DNA of 64,000 nt, taken from Stictocephala bisonia. Lineage: Eukaryota; Arthropoda; Insecta; Hemiptera; Membracidae. The DNA lies in the NCBI GenBank assembly GCA_035578905.1, contig JAQJVL010000575.1:165001-229000 (forward strand), in the 5' to 3' direction. Both the position numbers and the translations under genes were made by a program. Of this stretch, positions 12,185-22,952 are shown piece by piece (the first letter of the stretch is position 1; every line of letters starts with the position of its first letter). Below the pieces are notes generated by a model that had not been told where the DNA came from, did no database searches, and saw only the letters and a list, made by a program, of their open reading frames with translations.

Positions 12185-12916
12185 AACAATACTAATCGTA
12201 TACACAACATAAATAATCACAAACATAACCTGATCATAACTTTTAACGTAGGGTTTCCCGGAGGTGACGGGTGCTGATGCAGTATATACATGTATGTGTT
12301 AACATAGTGTTATGTTTATGTTTCTGAATTAAAAATGCAGTTTATTAATAGGCTTGATTTGTTACTATATGCTATTTACATATTTAAAAAACACTATGAA
12401 AAATAAAAATGACATGCTATATGTTATTGACATTTAGGAAACACTAAGAAAAATTAAATTAAACGCTGAATACATCCTAGTATTAATATAGTAAAATCAA
12501 ACAAAAATTTAATCATAAAATGAATGTTATGTCTAAGAACCCGTACACTTCCTAATCGTTAGTAAAAACTTGTAGTAGAATCACCAATTTTATAATTGTT
12601 GCAACGGTTTTCCTTGAAGTATATTGTAGGAAAGTATTGTAGCAATTTTTCCCATTTCAATAATTTACTATAATAGATGTTCAATTAAAATAGAGGGTAA
12701 CTTTATTGAATATTTACGTTGTAGAATTTCAATCAAAATCGCTTCTATATTATAGTAATTATATACTATACTCTATTAAGACTATACATCTTCAAAAAAT
12801 ATAATTTGTTAAATTAATTATAAAACTAGTCCTGCACTAGTTTTAACCTTCTCAGCCTACACTGCAAACCCTTGTCAAACCCACGTCAAACTCGACCCTT
12901 GGGGGTACGACATTAT

Positions 12917-13240
12917 GAATGCATGAAAATCGCGCCCTGTGTAAATCGCGCCCCATCAAAAATCTGGGTAAATCGCGCCCTGTCTACCTGAACCTCTGAG
13001 TCACGGGCCGCGAGCGTCACTTGACAGCCGTTTCATAAGGGGAATGACCGGGAATGGCCCACCTCCCGGTTTATCCCTGGTAGCTTTCTCTTTAGTCTTT
13101 TAACCTAACCTAACCTATGAATGGATAAAGTGCGAAGGGTTAATATTGTGCTAATTGACGTTGACGAGGGTTGACGTGACGACGCATGGGGCGCGATTTT
13201 CACAGGGCGCGATTTACAGAGGGCGCGATTTACAGGTTAC
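12917..13240. mobile_element. GC-rich inverted-repeat element with 9-bp target duplication
   Basis: Three copies of a word close to tgtaaatcgcgccct lie at the left end (12925-12981), and three in opposite orientation at the right end (13188-13234). The 9-mer cgacattat flanks the element as a direct repeat at 12908-12916 and 13241-13249. A 9-bp duplication with clustered subterminal repeats fits a Mutator-like non-autonomous element; the superfamily is inferred. The interior includes taacctaacctaacctatg near 13100. No protein is encoded. Confidence 0.78.
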
Positions 13241-13489
13241 CGACATTATAGCGCGTTGATTTTGTCGCACTTAAGTGATTTTATCTCTGGCAAGTTGACA
13301 GATTTTTGACACGCGCTACATTGTCGTTCTCCCGGAAGGCAGAGGGTTATCATTGACTACAATTTGTTTGATATTGTTTATATTGAAGACGAGAAGAGCA
13401 AATAATAATGGGCTGTGTTTATCCTCTCAGTTTTATCGTTTATTATGATATTAACGTTGAAAAAAACATGACGAAATAACTTTAATTTA

Positions 13490-14340
13490 ACCACATTGCT
13501 TCATTTCAAACAATGCTTTTATGCCTACTACGGCCACACGATGGTGTCTCTGAATCGAACTACAGTAATATGTGTATATGATGATTTAAACTTTTAAAAA
13601 AACGAAACGTATACAATACATTAGCTAAAGAGCTTAAAAGTTCTCATAAATTTCAAGACTTACTAAATGTACCTTGCATGAATCTGACCCTAATACAGGG
13701 TGTTCATTTTAAAACGCAGCCCTACAGTATTTACAAGTACAGAAAATGAAGATTTAAGATATTTACAAGCTCATAGGTTGGTAGCCCTGAATATTCTTCT
13801 TCCTTGGCTATCACCTGATTTACATTACACTTATTATCAGAAATTTTAATAAGTGGAATAGCAATAGCCTCTTTGAAAAAGATGTCCAGAAATTTACTAA
13901 ACAGGGCAGAACTTTGTATAAATGCTAATGGTGGTTTATTTGAACACCAAACCTAAACAAAAATGTCATTAAAATCATGTAAATAGTAGTAATAAATGTT
14001 AAAAATAATTAAATGTGTTGTAGATATATGCTTTGTTTATCATTTTTATTTCAAATCATGGGTTGCGTTTTAAAAGAAACCCCCTGTACTAAGGATAATT
14101 TTCTTTTGGAATTTAAAGCCTTCTTCAGCTCCAGCCTTAATGAGCAGATGACTAACACTAAACCTTAATTTCCTCAGACAGAAAATTACCCTTAACAGAC
14201 AAAAGCGAAGTGAATTAGTTTGAGTTTTCCAGCTAAGCCCAGGATCAAGAGTGATTCCAAGCAACTTAACGAATTTTCCAGGGCCAGAAAGCCTACTAAA
14301 ACTAAACACAGTGTCGCCTGTTTTAATATTCAGTCACTAA
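13490..14340 (-). pseudogene. Non-LTR RT C-terminal pseudogene split by a MITE
   Basis: Minus strand. From 14340 downward the frame reads GKFVKLLGITLDPGLSW, then VIFCLRKLRFSVSHLLIKA, then FKFQKKII, where it meets the right end of the MITE at 14086. Beyond the MITE's other end (13695 downward) the wording resumes in another phase with SDSCKVHLVSLEIYENF and, after stops, LMYCIRFVFLKV. That is the expected continuation (QKK-x-IRI ... SCR-x-LF ... LYI-x-E-x-x-x-F) of the same domain. An internal deletion removes the usual YxxxxYGxxxWG block after LLIKA. The gene is clearly dead. Confidence 0.72.
13696..14086. mobile_element. TA-flanked MITE with CAGGG ends, 391 bp
   Basis: The left end is cagggtgttcattttaaaac and the right end, reversed, is cagggggtttcttttaaaac, followed by gca.ccc on both. 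TA lies directly outside each end (13694-13695 and 14087-14088). It interrupts an RT pseudogene on the minus strand. No transposase is present. TA target and short CAGGG termini fit a Tc1/mariner-type MITE. Confidence 0.82.
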
Positions 14341-14347
14341 AGGTTCT

Positions 14348-14800
14348 TTAATATTCTAGTTGTACTTGAGCCTTTAATTTAACACTGTAAAATGGTTTGT
14401 ACCTTGAAAATAATAAAGGTGAATTCTGTCTGAAAACCATATTATATAACCTAGCTACTACAACTAGTATCCTTATTCTGGTGATGACATAAGAACTTTG
14501 ACCCAAATTTCGAAGGTCTGGTTTTAGATTGAAATTAAGATAAGTGTGCACTGTAGTGGTTGGAGGCTTTCGGAAACTATGAAGGATTCGATTATCGGCG
14601 GACCAAGAAAGGGAGATCTGCCACGCGCGGCACGCAAGCAAGGACACAGCGAGGTCTCATATGGCAACTATGGAATAAAAGATTTCATGATCCCTCATTA
14701 GGACTGTCCTTAAAACGTAATGGACACTGCCGAAGCACTCAGACTCTAAGTGGGTCTGAGTGGAGTACTCTGATATTAGTTATTTGGCAGAACGATCAAA
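14348..14800. other. Unrecognised sequence between retroelement pieces
   Basis: A 99-codon minus-strand frame (14348-14647) and an 82-codon plus-strand frame (14560-14808) overlap here. Neither shows a domain or bias I recognise. The patch at 14610-14660 is richer in GC than its surroundings. Confidence 0.3.
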
Positions 14801-14900
14801 TGAAATGAAACTCGTCTTTATTACAGGTGAAGTCAAGACTATAAAGTCCTCTCTTCCACTTAACCCCACACATTAAAATACATTTTTTAATGTTCAACAT
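14800..14900 (-). mobile_element. 3' end of a decayed non-LTR element
   Basis: Shares actataaagtcctctcttcc and a following ttaacccc with the end piece at 10.25-10.35 kb. An AATAAA-like signal (tttatt on the plus strand) lies just outside. It is probably the 3' untranslated end of the same minus-strand retrotransposon family. No coding remains. Confidence 0.45.
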
Positions 14901-15139
14901 AAAAGGTTTAACATGTTTTAACGTAATTAATAAACAAAATAATCATAAACATATTACAGATGAATGAAAAATATGAAAATGTAGTACAAACAACTAAGAT
15001 AACGTGGTTGTTGCAAATAAGGAAACACCTTACCTCCAGTAATAACTCTTTCTATGATTTCCATTTAATTGTATTATTTATTCCAGTTATTAGTAATATT
15101 GGAAATATTGATCAAGTGAGTAGAACCATTATTGTAATA

Positions 15140-15560
15140 AACAATAAATACTTTATTGCATGACAACTGTTTACAGTTGTATGGCATTTCTCAATCAATT
15201 ACTTAGCCTATTGAAACTAAAATTGTCTCAGTCATACTTTTACATCTAGGTCCCATTCAAATATAAAATATTAACATTCACACGCACTCATTCATTCCAA
15301 TTCCCCCCTCTAGCTCCTTGTCAGTCAGCCAATTACATCTGCTATTCATGTGCCATAAACTCGTCTGTACTATAGAACGCTTTATCGTTCAGTAAAGCTT
15401 TCAGACGAGTTTTGATTGCCTTGGACATAGTGGCACTTTTGACTGAATTTGGTAGCCTGTTGACAAAATGAGCTCCTGCCTGTGAAAGCAAGCGCTCATA
15501 GACCATCGTCGTGTGTCTCCCAGTTCGGTAGTCCTCCCTTCCTCTAGTTGCTTAAGGGTG
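15140..15560 (-). pseudogene. Non-LTR ORF2 C-terminus and 3' UTR, 5'-truncated
   Basis: Minus-strand reading from 15545 down gives YRTGRHTTMVYERLLSQAGA, then HFVNRLPNSVKSATMS, then IKTRLKALL, then FYSTDEFMAHE and a stop. The same C-terminal wording (RTGRH, SQAGA, NxLPxxxKSA, KTRLK, AFYxxDxFMAH) occurs at 26.97 and 27.25 kb, so this is one retrotransposon family. After the stop come gaatgaatga-type 3' UTR sequence and an AATAAAGTA signal read on the minus strand (about 15150). The polymerase core is missing. Confidence 0.78.
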
Positions 15561-15797
15561 AAAATCGCTACCTTTTAGGTGTTCGCATTTGGTTTTGAAA
15601 AACATTCATGTTAGGAAAATATAGAGGCAAGGGAATGTCGTCAGTTTCAGTTGTTTAAATGTTGGCTTGCACGAATATCACTGCGATTTTGCTTTGCAAT
15701 TGTCCGGATTGCTTTTTTTAAATTTTTTTATTCTTAATCTTTTTTTGAAGAATTGTAAGTGTAACTGTTCCATTGTTTACAGTTGAATTTAATACCA

Positions 15798-16545
15798 CGG
15801 CATGGTGGGCGGGTTGGTAAAAACCACCGTACGTGTAGAGGTGGGCGGGTTGGTAAAAACCACCGTACGTGTAGAGGTGGGCGGGTGGGTAAAAACCACC
15901 GTACGTGTAGAGGTGGGCGGGTGGGTAAAAACCACCGTACGTGTAGAGGTGGGCGGGTGGATAAAAACCACCGTACGTGTAGAGGTGGGCGGGTGGATAA
16001 AAACCACCGTACGTGCAGAGGTGGGCGGGTTGGTAAAAACCACCGTACGTGTAGAGGTGGGTGGGTGGGTAAAAACCACCGTACGTGTAGAGGTGGGCGG
16101 GTGGATAAAAACCACCGTACGTGTGGAGGTGGGTGGGTGGGTAAAACCCACCGTACGTGTAGAGGTGGGCGGGTGGATAAAAACCACCGTACGTGTAGAG
16201 GGGGAAGGTGTGGCGGGTGATAAAAACCACCGTACGTGCAGAGGTGGGCGGGTTGGTAAAAACCACCGTACGTGTAGAGGTGGGTGGGTGGGTTAAAAAC
16301 CACCGTACGTGTAGAGGTGGGCGGGTGGATAAAAACCACCGTACGTGTGGAGGTGGGCGGGTGGGTAAAACCCACCGTACGTGTAGAGGTGGGCGGGTGG
16401 ATAAAAACCACCGTACGTGTAGAGGTGGGCAGGTGGATAAAAACCACCTTACGTGTAAAGGTGGGCGGGTGGGTAATAACCACCGTACGTGTAAAGGTGG
16501 GCGTGTGGGTAAAAACCACCTTACGTGTAAAGGTGGGTGTGTGGT
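15798..16545. repeat. 36-bp minisatellite, about 21 copies
   Basis: The unit reads gtgggcgggttggtaaaaac then caccgtacgtgtagag, 36 bases. It recurs without break from 15798 to 16545, apart from one irregular junction at 16196-16225. The self-complementary hexamer CGTACG starts the second half of nearly every unit. Because 36 is divisible by three, long open frames appear on both strands and in several frames (12-residue repeats such as GGRVGKNHRTCR). They have no shared start and are artefacts of the array. Confidence 0.96.
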
Positions 16546-16559
16546 TTTAAACAGATCTT

Positions 16560-17780
16560 CTTACAATTAAACTTACAGTATTAAATATTAACGTACTATA
16601 ATATTTACAATAAAAATACCAAAAGAAACAATCTATATTTATAATTACAAAACAACCATACCGCAACACACCATACATTCACACACCGCAATCCAATTCC
16701 CACCCCACCAACACCATCATTTTTTTATCTGTTTATCTTACTAAAAAACGCATGTTTTAATATGGAAGTTACATGTGATCATACCCATTCATTAAAGTTG
16801 TGTTCATTTATATTTTAATTTTTATTTTTACGAGCATTGTCAAGAAACAACATATACACAGAATTGGCACTAGCTAGTTGTAGAAAAGAAGAAAACTGAG
16901 ATCCTCTGGAATGGTCTGTCCTGTTATGAGTAGGTTGGTAAGTTAAATATAAGTGAACTTAAATTTATTCCATTTGTATTTCTTTGTTACATGATCTTGT
17001 CCTAATATAATCCAGACAAGTTTTCTAAAATCAATACAATATATTATCGTCAAGATTTTTCTGATAAACAGACACAACAAACCACGAGCTTAGCATGCTC
17101 TTCAGAATTAGGTTTTACAAGTGAAAATTAGTCAAGTGTTCTATAAAAATGTTAGTGATACGTACTTAAAACAATCAATAATTTGTAAAAAAAATATAGA
17201 AAGAAAGGAAAAATACTAAGAGAAGTGTTTAGTTGAAAATTTAAAAACAATGAAATAATGTTTAACATCTAGTAAAAAATAATACAAGATTAAACAGCTT
17301 TCAAGTGTTATAAGAAAAAGAAGAATGCGTTTTTGTGAAATATCTTTAAATGGAGAACAGCGGGCTTACAGAACTATATGAGTATTAACGCTTTCTGAAT
17401 CTAAGAGAATTATTTTTTTTAATAAAAGCAAAAATAAAATGGTTTAAAAAATCTAAGAACATCTTAGACAATTAATAAAAATGAATTAAGTATTCGTGAC
17501 AAACTGAAAGAACTGGACAAAAGACTAAGTACAGACCAATTCTTATCTTCAAAGGGAAATCTAAATTTAAAGATTGAATTAAAATGTTTGGAAAAATAGT
17601 GATAACTTCTGTGATAATGTTTGAGAAAACTGAAACGAATACACGGAGAAATAATCTATTTATTGATTTTCCTCAAAGTAATTTGGAATTTAACAAAATA
17701 TTCATCTAAATTCAATCTGTAACTGATCATAAAGTTCAGTGAATAACCACCCCCTCCCATTTCATTTTCGAGTCAGATGA
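16560..17780. other. Intergenic DNA, no gene seen
   Basis: AT-rich, with no recognisable domain, array or inverted repeat. Confidence 0.4.
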
Positions 17781-17787
17781 ATTTTTC

Positions 17788-18180
17788 TTGAAATTGTGTC
17801 ACAGAACTTATCATTCAGCCTCCAGGGCTGCAAAATCCTCACTGATTCTATTTATGCTAGCTAATTCTTTTAGGCAGCTGAAAGATGGTCTGCCTCAGGG
17901 GTCCGTACTTGCTCCGATTTTATTTAACATGTATACTGCTAACATCCCAATCACCAAGTCTAGACAATTTATATATGCAGATGATATTGCTTTAGCTTAT
18001 CAACACAAGGACTTCACAGCTACTGAAGAAACACACACAAATCATCTTGCAACTCTCAAAGAATATTTTAGAACCTGGAAGCTGTGTCCTAACCCATAAC
18101 AACAATATTTTATTGTTGTTTCAGGCTAAACTGAAGTAGCCTGCTTCCACCTAAGTAATGATACAATGAATTTATTGAAC
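17788..18180 (+). pseudogene. Non-LTR RT core fragment with YADD box
   Basis: The plus-strand frame carries DGLPQGSVLAPILFNMY (RT motif with the PQGS loop), then SRQFIYADDIALAYQ (catalytic YADD) and LKEYFRTWKLCPNP. The expected next word, TEVACFHLSN, is present about 35 bases later in another phase. Between them is a short insert containing aacaatattttattgttgtt, a near-perfect palindrome. Upstream fingers and the endonuclease are absent. The motifs place it in the non-LTR RT superfamily; the clade is not certain. It is non-functional because of truncation and the insert. Confidence 0.83.
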
Positions 18181-18189
18181 CAATCAACA

Positions 18190-18575
18190 ATATCAAATTA
18201 TTACAGGTTACGTCAGTACTACAGCTAAGAGTAAGGCTACATGTCAGTAATATACAAGCTCAGTGTGTGCCAGTAATTGACTAGTAAAACCTATTGTGTG
18301 TAACTAACTAAGTAGCCTTACACTTCAATTACGTATGACCTTATAAATACGCCATAAGTAAGGCTGGTTTGCAGCTCTGTGATTGTTTTAATGATAACCG
18401 GTTTAATTGGCCGGTAAATTAATCATTTGATTGGCCGGCTTCCATATCTAGCATAATTAAACATAAAGAAACACATAGTGAAGGATTGGCTGATGTAAAC
18501 AATATGCATATGCCGGCATTGAGAGATTAATTAAAACTGCAGTGCTTACTTCAGCAGATTCTCTTTTGACTAAGT
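18190..18575. other. Intergenic DNA, no gene seen
   Basis: No coding region recognised. Several short ggccggt-type words occur between 18400 and 18445. Confidence 0.35.
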
Positions 18576-18580
18576 CTTAA

Positions 18581-19002
18581 AGTGGCCGTTTCCCTCTCCG
18601 AAAACGTAGGGTTCTCTTTGTACGATTCGGTTAGTAACAATGATCGTATCGCAACACTTGAAGTGTCGTTTGAATGGTAAAAATTTGTTCTAGTTGACCA
18701 TAAGTTGGATTTCAAAAAAATAGTAGGCCTAAATTCATACTTTTTTACAATTAAGTGTGTGAAACTTTAAAGTCAATTCTTTGTGATTTTACATTAAAAA
18801 ACTCATAATATAAACTCATGGTCTACTAGAATGGACCTATGATAATGATTAAGTGTTCACTAAATCTCATTATAATAATAAACACAAACCGTTCAGTTGA
18901 AATAGAAAAGAATGTGTTGGCAAGCTGACTTTAAAATTGCATTGTTACTATAGGGCTTTTCGACTTTCCAGCAGTGTCTTGGCAGTTTGGGGAACGGCCA
19001 CC
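18581..19002. mobile_element. TTAA-flanked MITE, 422 bp
   Basis: The left end is TTAA then agtggccgtttccc. The right end, reversed, is TTAA then ggtggccgttcccc. TTAA lies at 18577-18580 and 19003-19006. The short (about 15 bp) termini and the TTAA target fit a piggyBac-type non-autonomous element, unrelated in terminal sequence to the one at 6.0 kb. No protein is encoded. Confidence 0.7.
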
Positions 19003-19351
19003 TTAAGGATTGATTGAAAACCAATTAATTGTAAACAAGTTCCTTCCTTGAACAAGTTATAGTCTGCAGCTAGAATGATCGGCCATCTTGGATAGATTCT
19101 CCATAAAATTAATATTAAATAGTTTTTGCTTATTCTTCCTATAAAATTACCATATAATTAATTAAAATGAAAACAAGGCAAATTGGACAAACCAAAAACT
19201 ATCAACGAAAAGCATTTATTCCAGGATTTGTCAATTTTAAATCGTTAAAATCCACAAATGAACGAACGTTTTAAATTAATAACAATGGCGCTATGTTTTT
19301 CCTTGAATTGAGAGAATTTATCAGAAATATTTTTGTCATCAGAATTTATGT

Positions 19352-19500
19352 TCATTGGCTCAGTGATTTCGGACTGCGGAGTAAAAGGTCAGTGATTCGA
19401 ATCCACAACTGAGCTAGCGGCTAGTAATTAACTCGTTATATAAATTTCACGCAGAAACATGGGAAAACATCAATTTTGAATCACCATTCTCAATTGGCTT
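19352..19500 (+). repeat. tRNA-derived SINE, copy 2
   Basis: A box A-like tggctcagtgatttcggact and a box B-like gtgattcgaatcc (about 19392-19404) are followed by gagctagcggctagtaatta and aatttcacgcagaaacatggg. These align with the body of the copies at 9.3 and 49.7 kb (gagctaacggtcggtatttc, gttcacgcagaggcctg). The plus-strand orientation is inferred from the promoter-box order. Confidence 0.72.
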
Positions 19501-19509
19501 GTGGAAAAT

Positions 19510-20640
19510 CAAATGTTCAAAATTAGCGAATTTTCGACCTAATCACATGTAAGTTGATTTTGCTTATCTTGCATGAGTTTTCCATTAGTATTAAGGGCTT
19601 AGCTTGTAGAGCACTTGATATTTGAGTCTACTGCATGGTTTGGTTTGCCTAGTTGTGCATGATTTGTAGTGCTTTTATTGTACAATTTTACTTTTTACAC
19701 AAAAATTTTACACAAAAAATCTACAACATTATTATTTTATATATTTATAAGATTCTACTTGTATATTACGGTACTATGTTTTTTATCTTTTATTTCAGCA
19801 TGAATCTTGTAGCACGTAGCCTTCCATATCATGTAACACTATGTATTATTGATTGGTTGAATAAAATCATTGTATTAATTGTGATGTATTTACGCACAGG
19901 CCTACAGGTCCATTTGAACTAACTGTGGAAAGTTTTGAAAAAAATTAAAACTTCAGCACCGCCCTTACTACAAATTTGTTGATGCATGTATGTATTATAT
20001 ACAGGGTGTTAGTGAACTCCCTTTAAATAAATTGTAGGTGTGGTCCTTGAGTCAAAACAAACAAAAAACCCTTTACAACCATTTGTCTAAAATGTCTAGA
20101 TTTCTATCTGTCGGTCTGTATGTGTTTTTTACAAATATTTTTATGACTAAAGATCTATTTGAGCTAGAAATTTAAAATTTGGGCTTCATGTATGTCGTAG
20201 TAGGTAACATGAATCTTTGAAATTTATTTGCTGTAACTAAAGCCGTTTCAAGATGACGTGCATTTAACATTTTTAATGTCAAATTTCATGAAAACCGTTA
20301 TGAATACAACAAATGTTGTCGAAAGATAAAAAATGTAGAATTTAAAGTCAAATCCAAAGACATATTGTTTGATAAAATCTATTGATAAATTGCTGAGTAA
20401 TAAATGTATGATTAAAAACTGTTTCTACATCTTGTAATTGTTCGGTGCTCTTTATTGTGTATTGTGTCAGCGATGATATGCTGAAGCAAAGCTGAAGCAG
20501 AACTTGAATAGTAGTGTGGCCACTATCATTAGCCGGTATTCAAGGACATGTAACCTTGTCATGCTTTGTATATAAGTCGGTGACATAATACAAGTTTTAC
20601 GACGATCGAGGTTGGAAACTGGCCAGAGATGTTAATCAAG
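19510..20640. other. Intergenic DNA with one possible MITE end
   Basis: tatacagggtgttagtgaac at 19996-20015 looks like the left end of a CAGGG-type, TA-flanked element. I could not find a matching right end. No gene is recognised. Confidence 0.35.
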
Positions 20641-20644
20641 ACAT

Positions 20645-21690
20645 AATCGAGATGCAACAGACCAGACAATAGAAAAGATGTATCAAAGACCAGGCAGATC
20701 AGAATATATATACAAAATACTAGACAGAACATAAGAGATATAAATAATGTAGATATCTTCAGGTCGGTGTCTCTTTTACCCACCTTCTCTAAAGTATTTG
20801 AGAAGGCAGTGTGTTCTAGACTATATGAATATCTGGAAGAAAACAGCATTTTAAGTTTCTGTCAGCTTGGTTTTCGCAAAGGGAGGGGCACCTGTGATGC
20901 AGTCTTTGATTTTCTGGAGCATGTGTCGTGCGCAGTGGACGAGTCACGGTACACCGTTGGAGTTTTCTGTGACTTGTCAACTACGAGATCCTGATTGGGA
21001 AGCTTCAGTGCCTTGGCATAGGGGGTTTAGCTTTGAGGTGGTTGAGATCTTACCTTGTTGATCGTTAGCAGTGTGTGATGGTGGGTTCTGATACAAGGAG
21101 TGGACACCGTAAGGTAACTTCGGGTGTCCTCAGGGTTCGATACTTGGCCCTCTAATCTTCCTCAATTATTGTTATGATCTCCCTGACATTGTATGTGGGA
21201 TCAAACTGGACCTTTATGCAGATGACACATCTGTGGTGGCCTCCAATAGTGACAAACTACGGCTCACTAAAGTTCTTGTTGATAGTGTAAATCAAATGAA
21301 TGAATATGGTTTACAGTGAATGGGCTAAGTTTAAACCAAGAGAAAACATATCTACTCAACTTCCATATTAACAACAGAAATTCTTCCTATAGTGATCCTT
21401 CATACCTACCAAAAATGTTCAATTTAGTACAAACTATAAAATTTCTTGGAATCCATATTGACTCATATTTAACCTATAACAGCATAAAAGATATAAAAAA
21501 GAGAGTAGACAGAACATGAGAGATATACATGATACTATACAAAACATAAGTGATATACAAGAGATGACTGAACATAATAGATATACAAGAGACAAAATAG
21601 AAGAGATGTACAAGAGGTGACAGAACATAAGATAACACACAAAAGGGGACAGAGCATAAGATATATACAAGAGACTAGACAGAACAAAAG
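20645..21690. repeat. Degenerate short repeat flanking an RT pseudogene
   Basis: Words such as agacagaacataagagata and atatacaagag recur irregularly at 20650-20760 and again at 21480-21690. The RT pseudogene at about 20765-21480 lies between the two blocks. The array is too degenerate to give a fixed period, though spacings near 24-28 bases are frequent. Confidence 0.6.
20765..21480 (+). pseudogene. Non-LTR RT pseudogene with frameshifts
   Basis: The plus strand shows, in order, SLLPTFSKVFEKAVCSRLY (RT fingers), LGFRKGRGTCDAVFDFLEH, VGVFCDLS; then in another phase SGVPQGSILGPLIF; then LDLYADDTSVVASNSDKL (catalytic YADD); then LNQEKTYLLNFH and IKFLGIHIDSYLTY. The order and spacing match a non-LTR ORF2 from RT fingers to the KFLG block. 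At least two frameshifts and a stop break it. Endonuclease and C-terminus are missing. The role would have been element replication by target-primed reverse transcription. Confidence 0.86.
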
Positions 21691-21699
21691 TCTATTTGC

Positions 21700-22420
21700 T
21701 TGTAAATAAATAAAATTAAATGTATACAAGTGCAAAAACCTTTTAAAAAAATTAATTGTAAGTGCTTTAGGTAAAAATCTGTTTTGTGTGATTGGTGTTA
21801 GCTGTTATGGTGATATGATTTTTTTTCTTTTTAGTTTTTACGTCTAGGATTTCTTTGTGAGTCTCTCTGGTCTGGGGAAGGTTTGTCTTAATTGGTCACC
21901 ATAACTTTTGTACACTTTTGAATATTTATTGTATTATATTTATTTCATATGTGATCTGTTCACTACTTTTTCATGAGTTTTTGAAACATATTAACCAAAG
22001 TTAGGACTACATCGCTGTGGTAATATAGCGTAGGATTTGACATGAAATAGATTACTAAAATGCCTTGCACCAATTAAATCGCAGATCGTAATTACCAACA
22101 ACTCAATATGCATGCCAGTGATGGTTCGCAATCATAGATACATGCCAACACTACAAAAAGCCCCAATATTTCATTAGTACGAGGATCATTTCATAAATAA
22201 TGCAGATCGTTTGCCAACACAAAACCTTTGATGTCTCTATTTTAGTTCCAAGTGGATTCCAGAACCAAAGTGTATCAGACGATTCCTTATATTTCAGGAA
22301 TTTTAAGTGGCCATTGCTTCAAAAAGTTTCTTACATGTCTACCTGACAATATTTTCCATGAGACTATAGTAGTCACCTTTTTCAAACCGTATTCTTTGAG
22401 TATCAACACGTCTTCCGATA
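21700..22420. other. Intergenic DNA, no gene seen
   Basis: AT-rich, with no supported feature. Confidence 0.35.
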
Positions 22421-22424
22421 CCAT

Positions 22425-22560
22425 CGACGTGGACACTACTAGAGAAGTAAGGAGATGGTAGTCAGGGGTTGAATGATGTGTATGAAAGTTATCAGCTTGT
22501 CAGTTAGTTGAAAATCAGACCAAAACTACGTTGTTCCGATTTAACTTAAATATGTAGGGC
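22425..22560 (+). repeat. R/S interspersed family, partial copy
   Basis: Contains cgacgtggacactactagag, cagcttgtcagttagttgaaaatcagacc and aactacgttgttccgattt. These match the junction of the S and R parts seen at 57.8-57.9 kb (cactactagagaag, cttgtcagtttgctgaaaatcagacc, actacgtggttcgg). It is a decayed partial copy in plus orientation. Confidence 0.65.
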
Positions 22561-22952
22561 CTTTAATTTTAAAGTTTCTTTCTTTCTTTAAGTATCAGCT
22601 GTTTTGTGGTACATTGAGGTGGGCTAGTGTAGTGCCCTTTAAAGATAAATCAGTGTAAACCAGCCGTTGTGGCAGACGTCACTAACCTATCTACTGACTG
22701 GCACAAATATTCCTATAACATGATGTACCTATTTTTATTTAATATTATCTAAGATATTACCATAGAAACAATGTATTTTGTAGCCTGAAGTCTATGAAAT
22801 GCAAAAACAACTAAGACTGATACATCAACCGTACAGTGTTGCTAAACGAGTTATTTTTCAAATGATTCTTGAAATATTAATTAATACAAGAGTGATCGTG
22901 GATCTGGAATTTGAAAACATTCTGAGACCTTGCGTTCGTTATTGAAGGAATT

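Noticed and set aside
15718..16570. Long open frames on both strands, up to 261 codons
   Set aside because: They are translations of the 36-bp minisatellite in several frames and on both strands, with no conserved start or flanking coding sequence.
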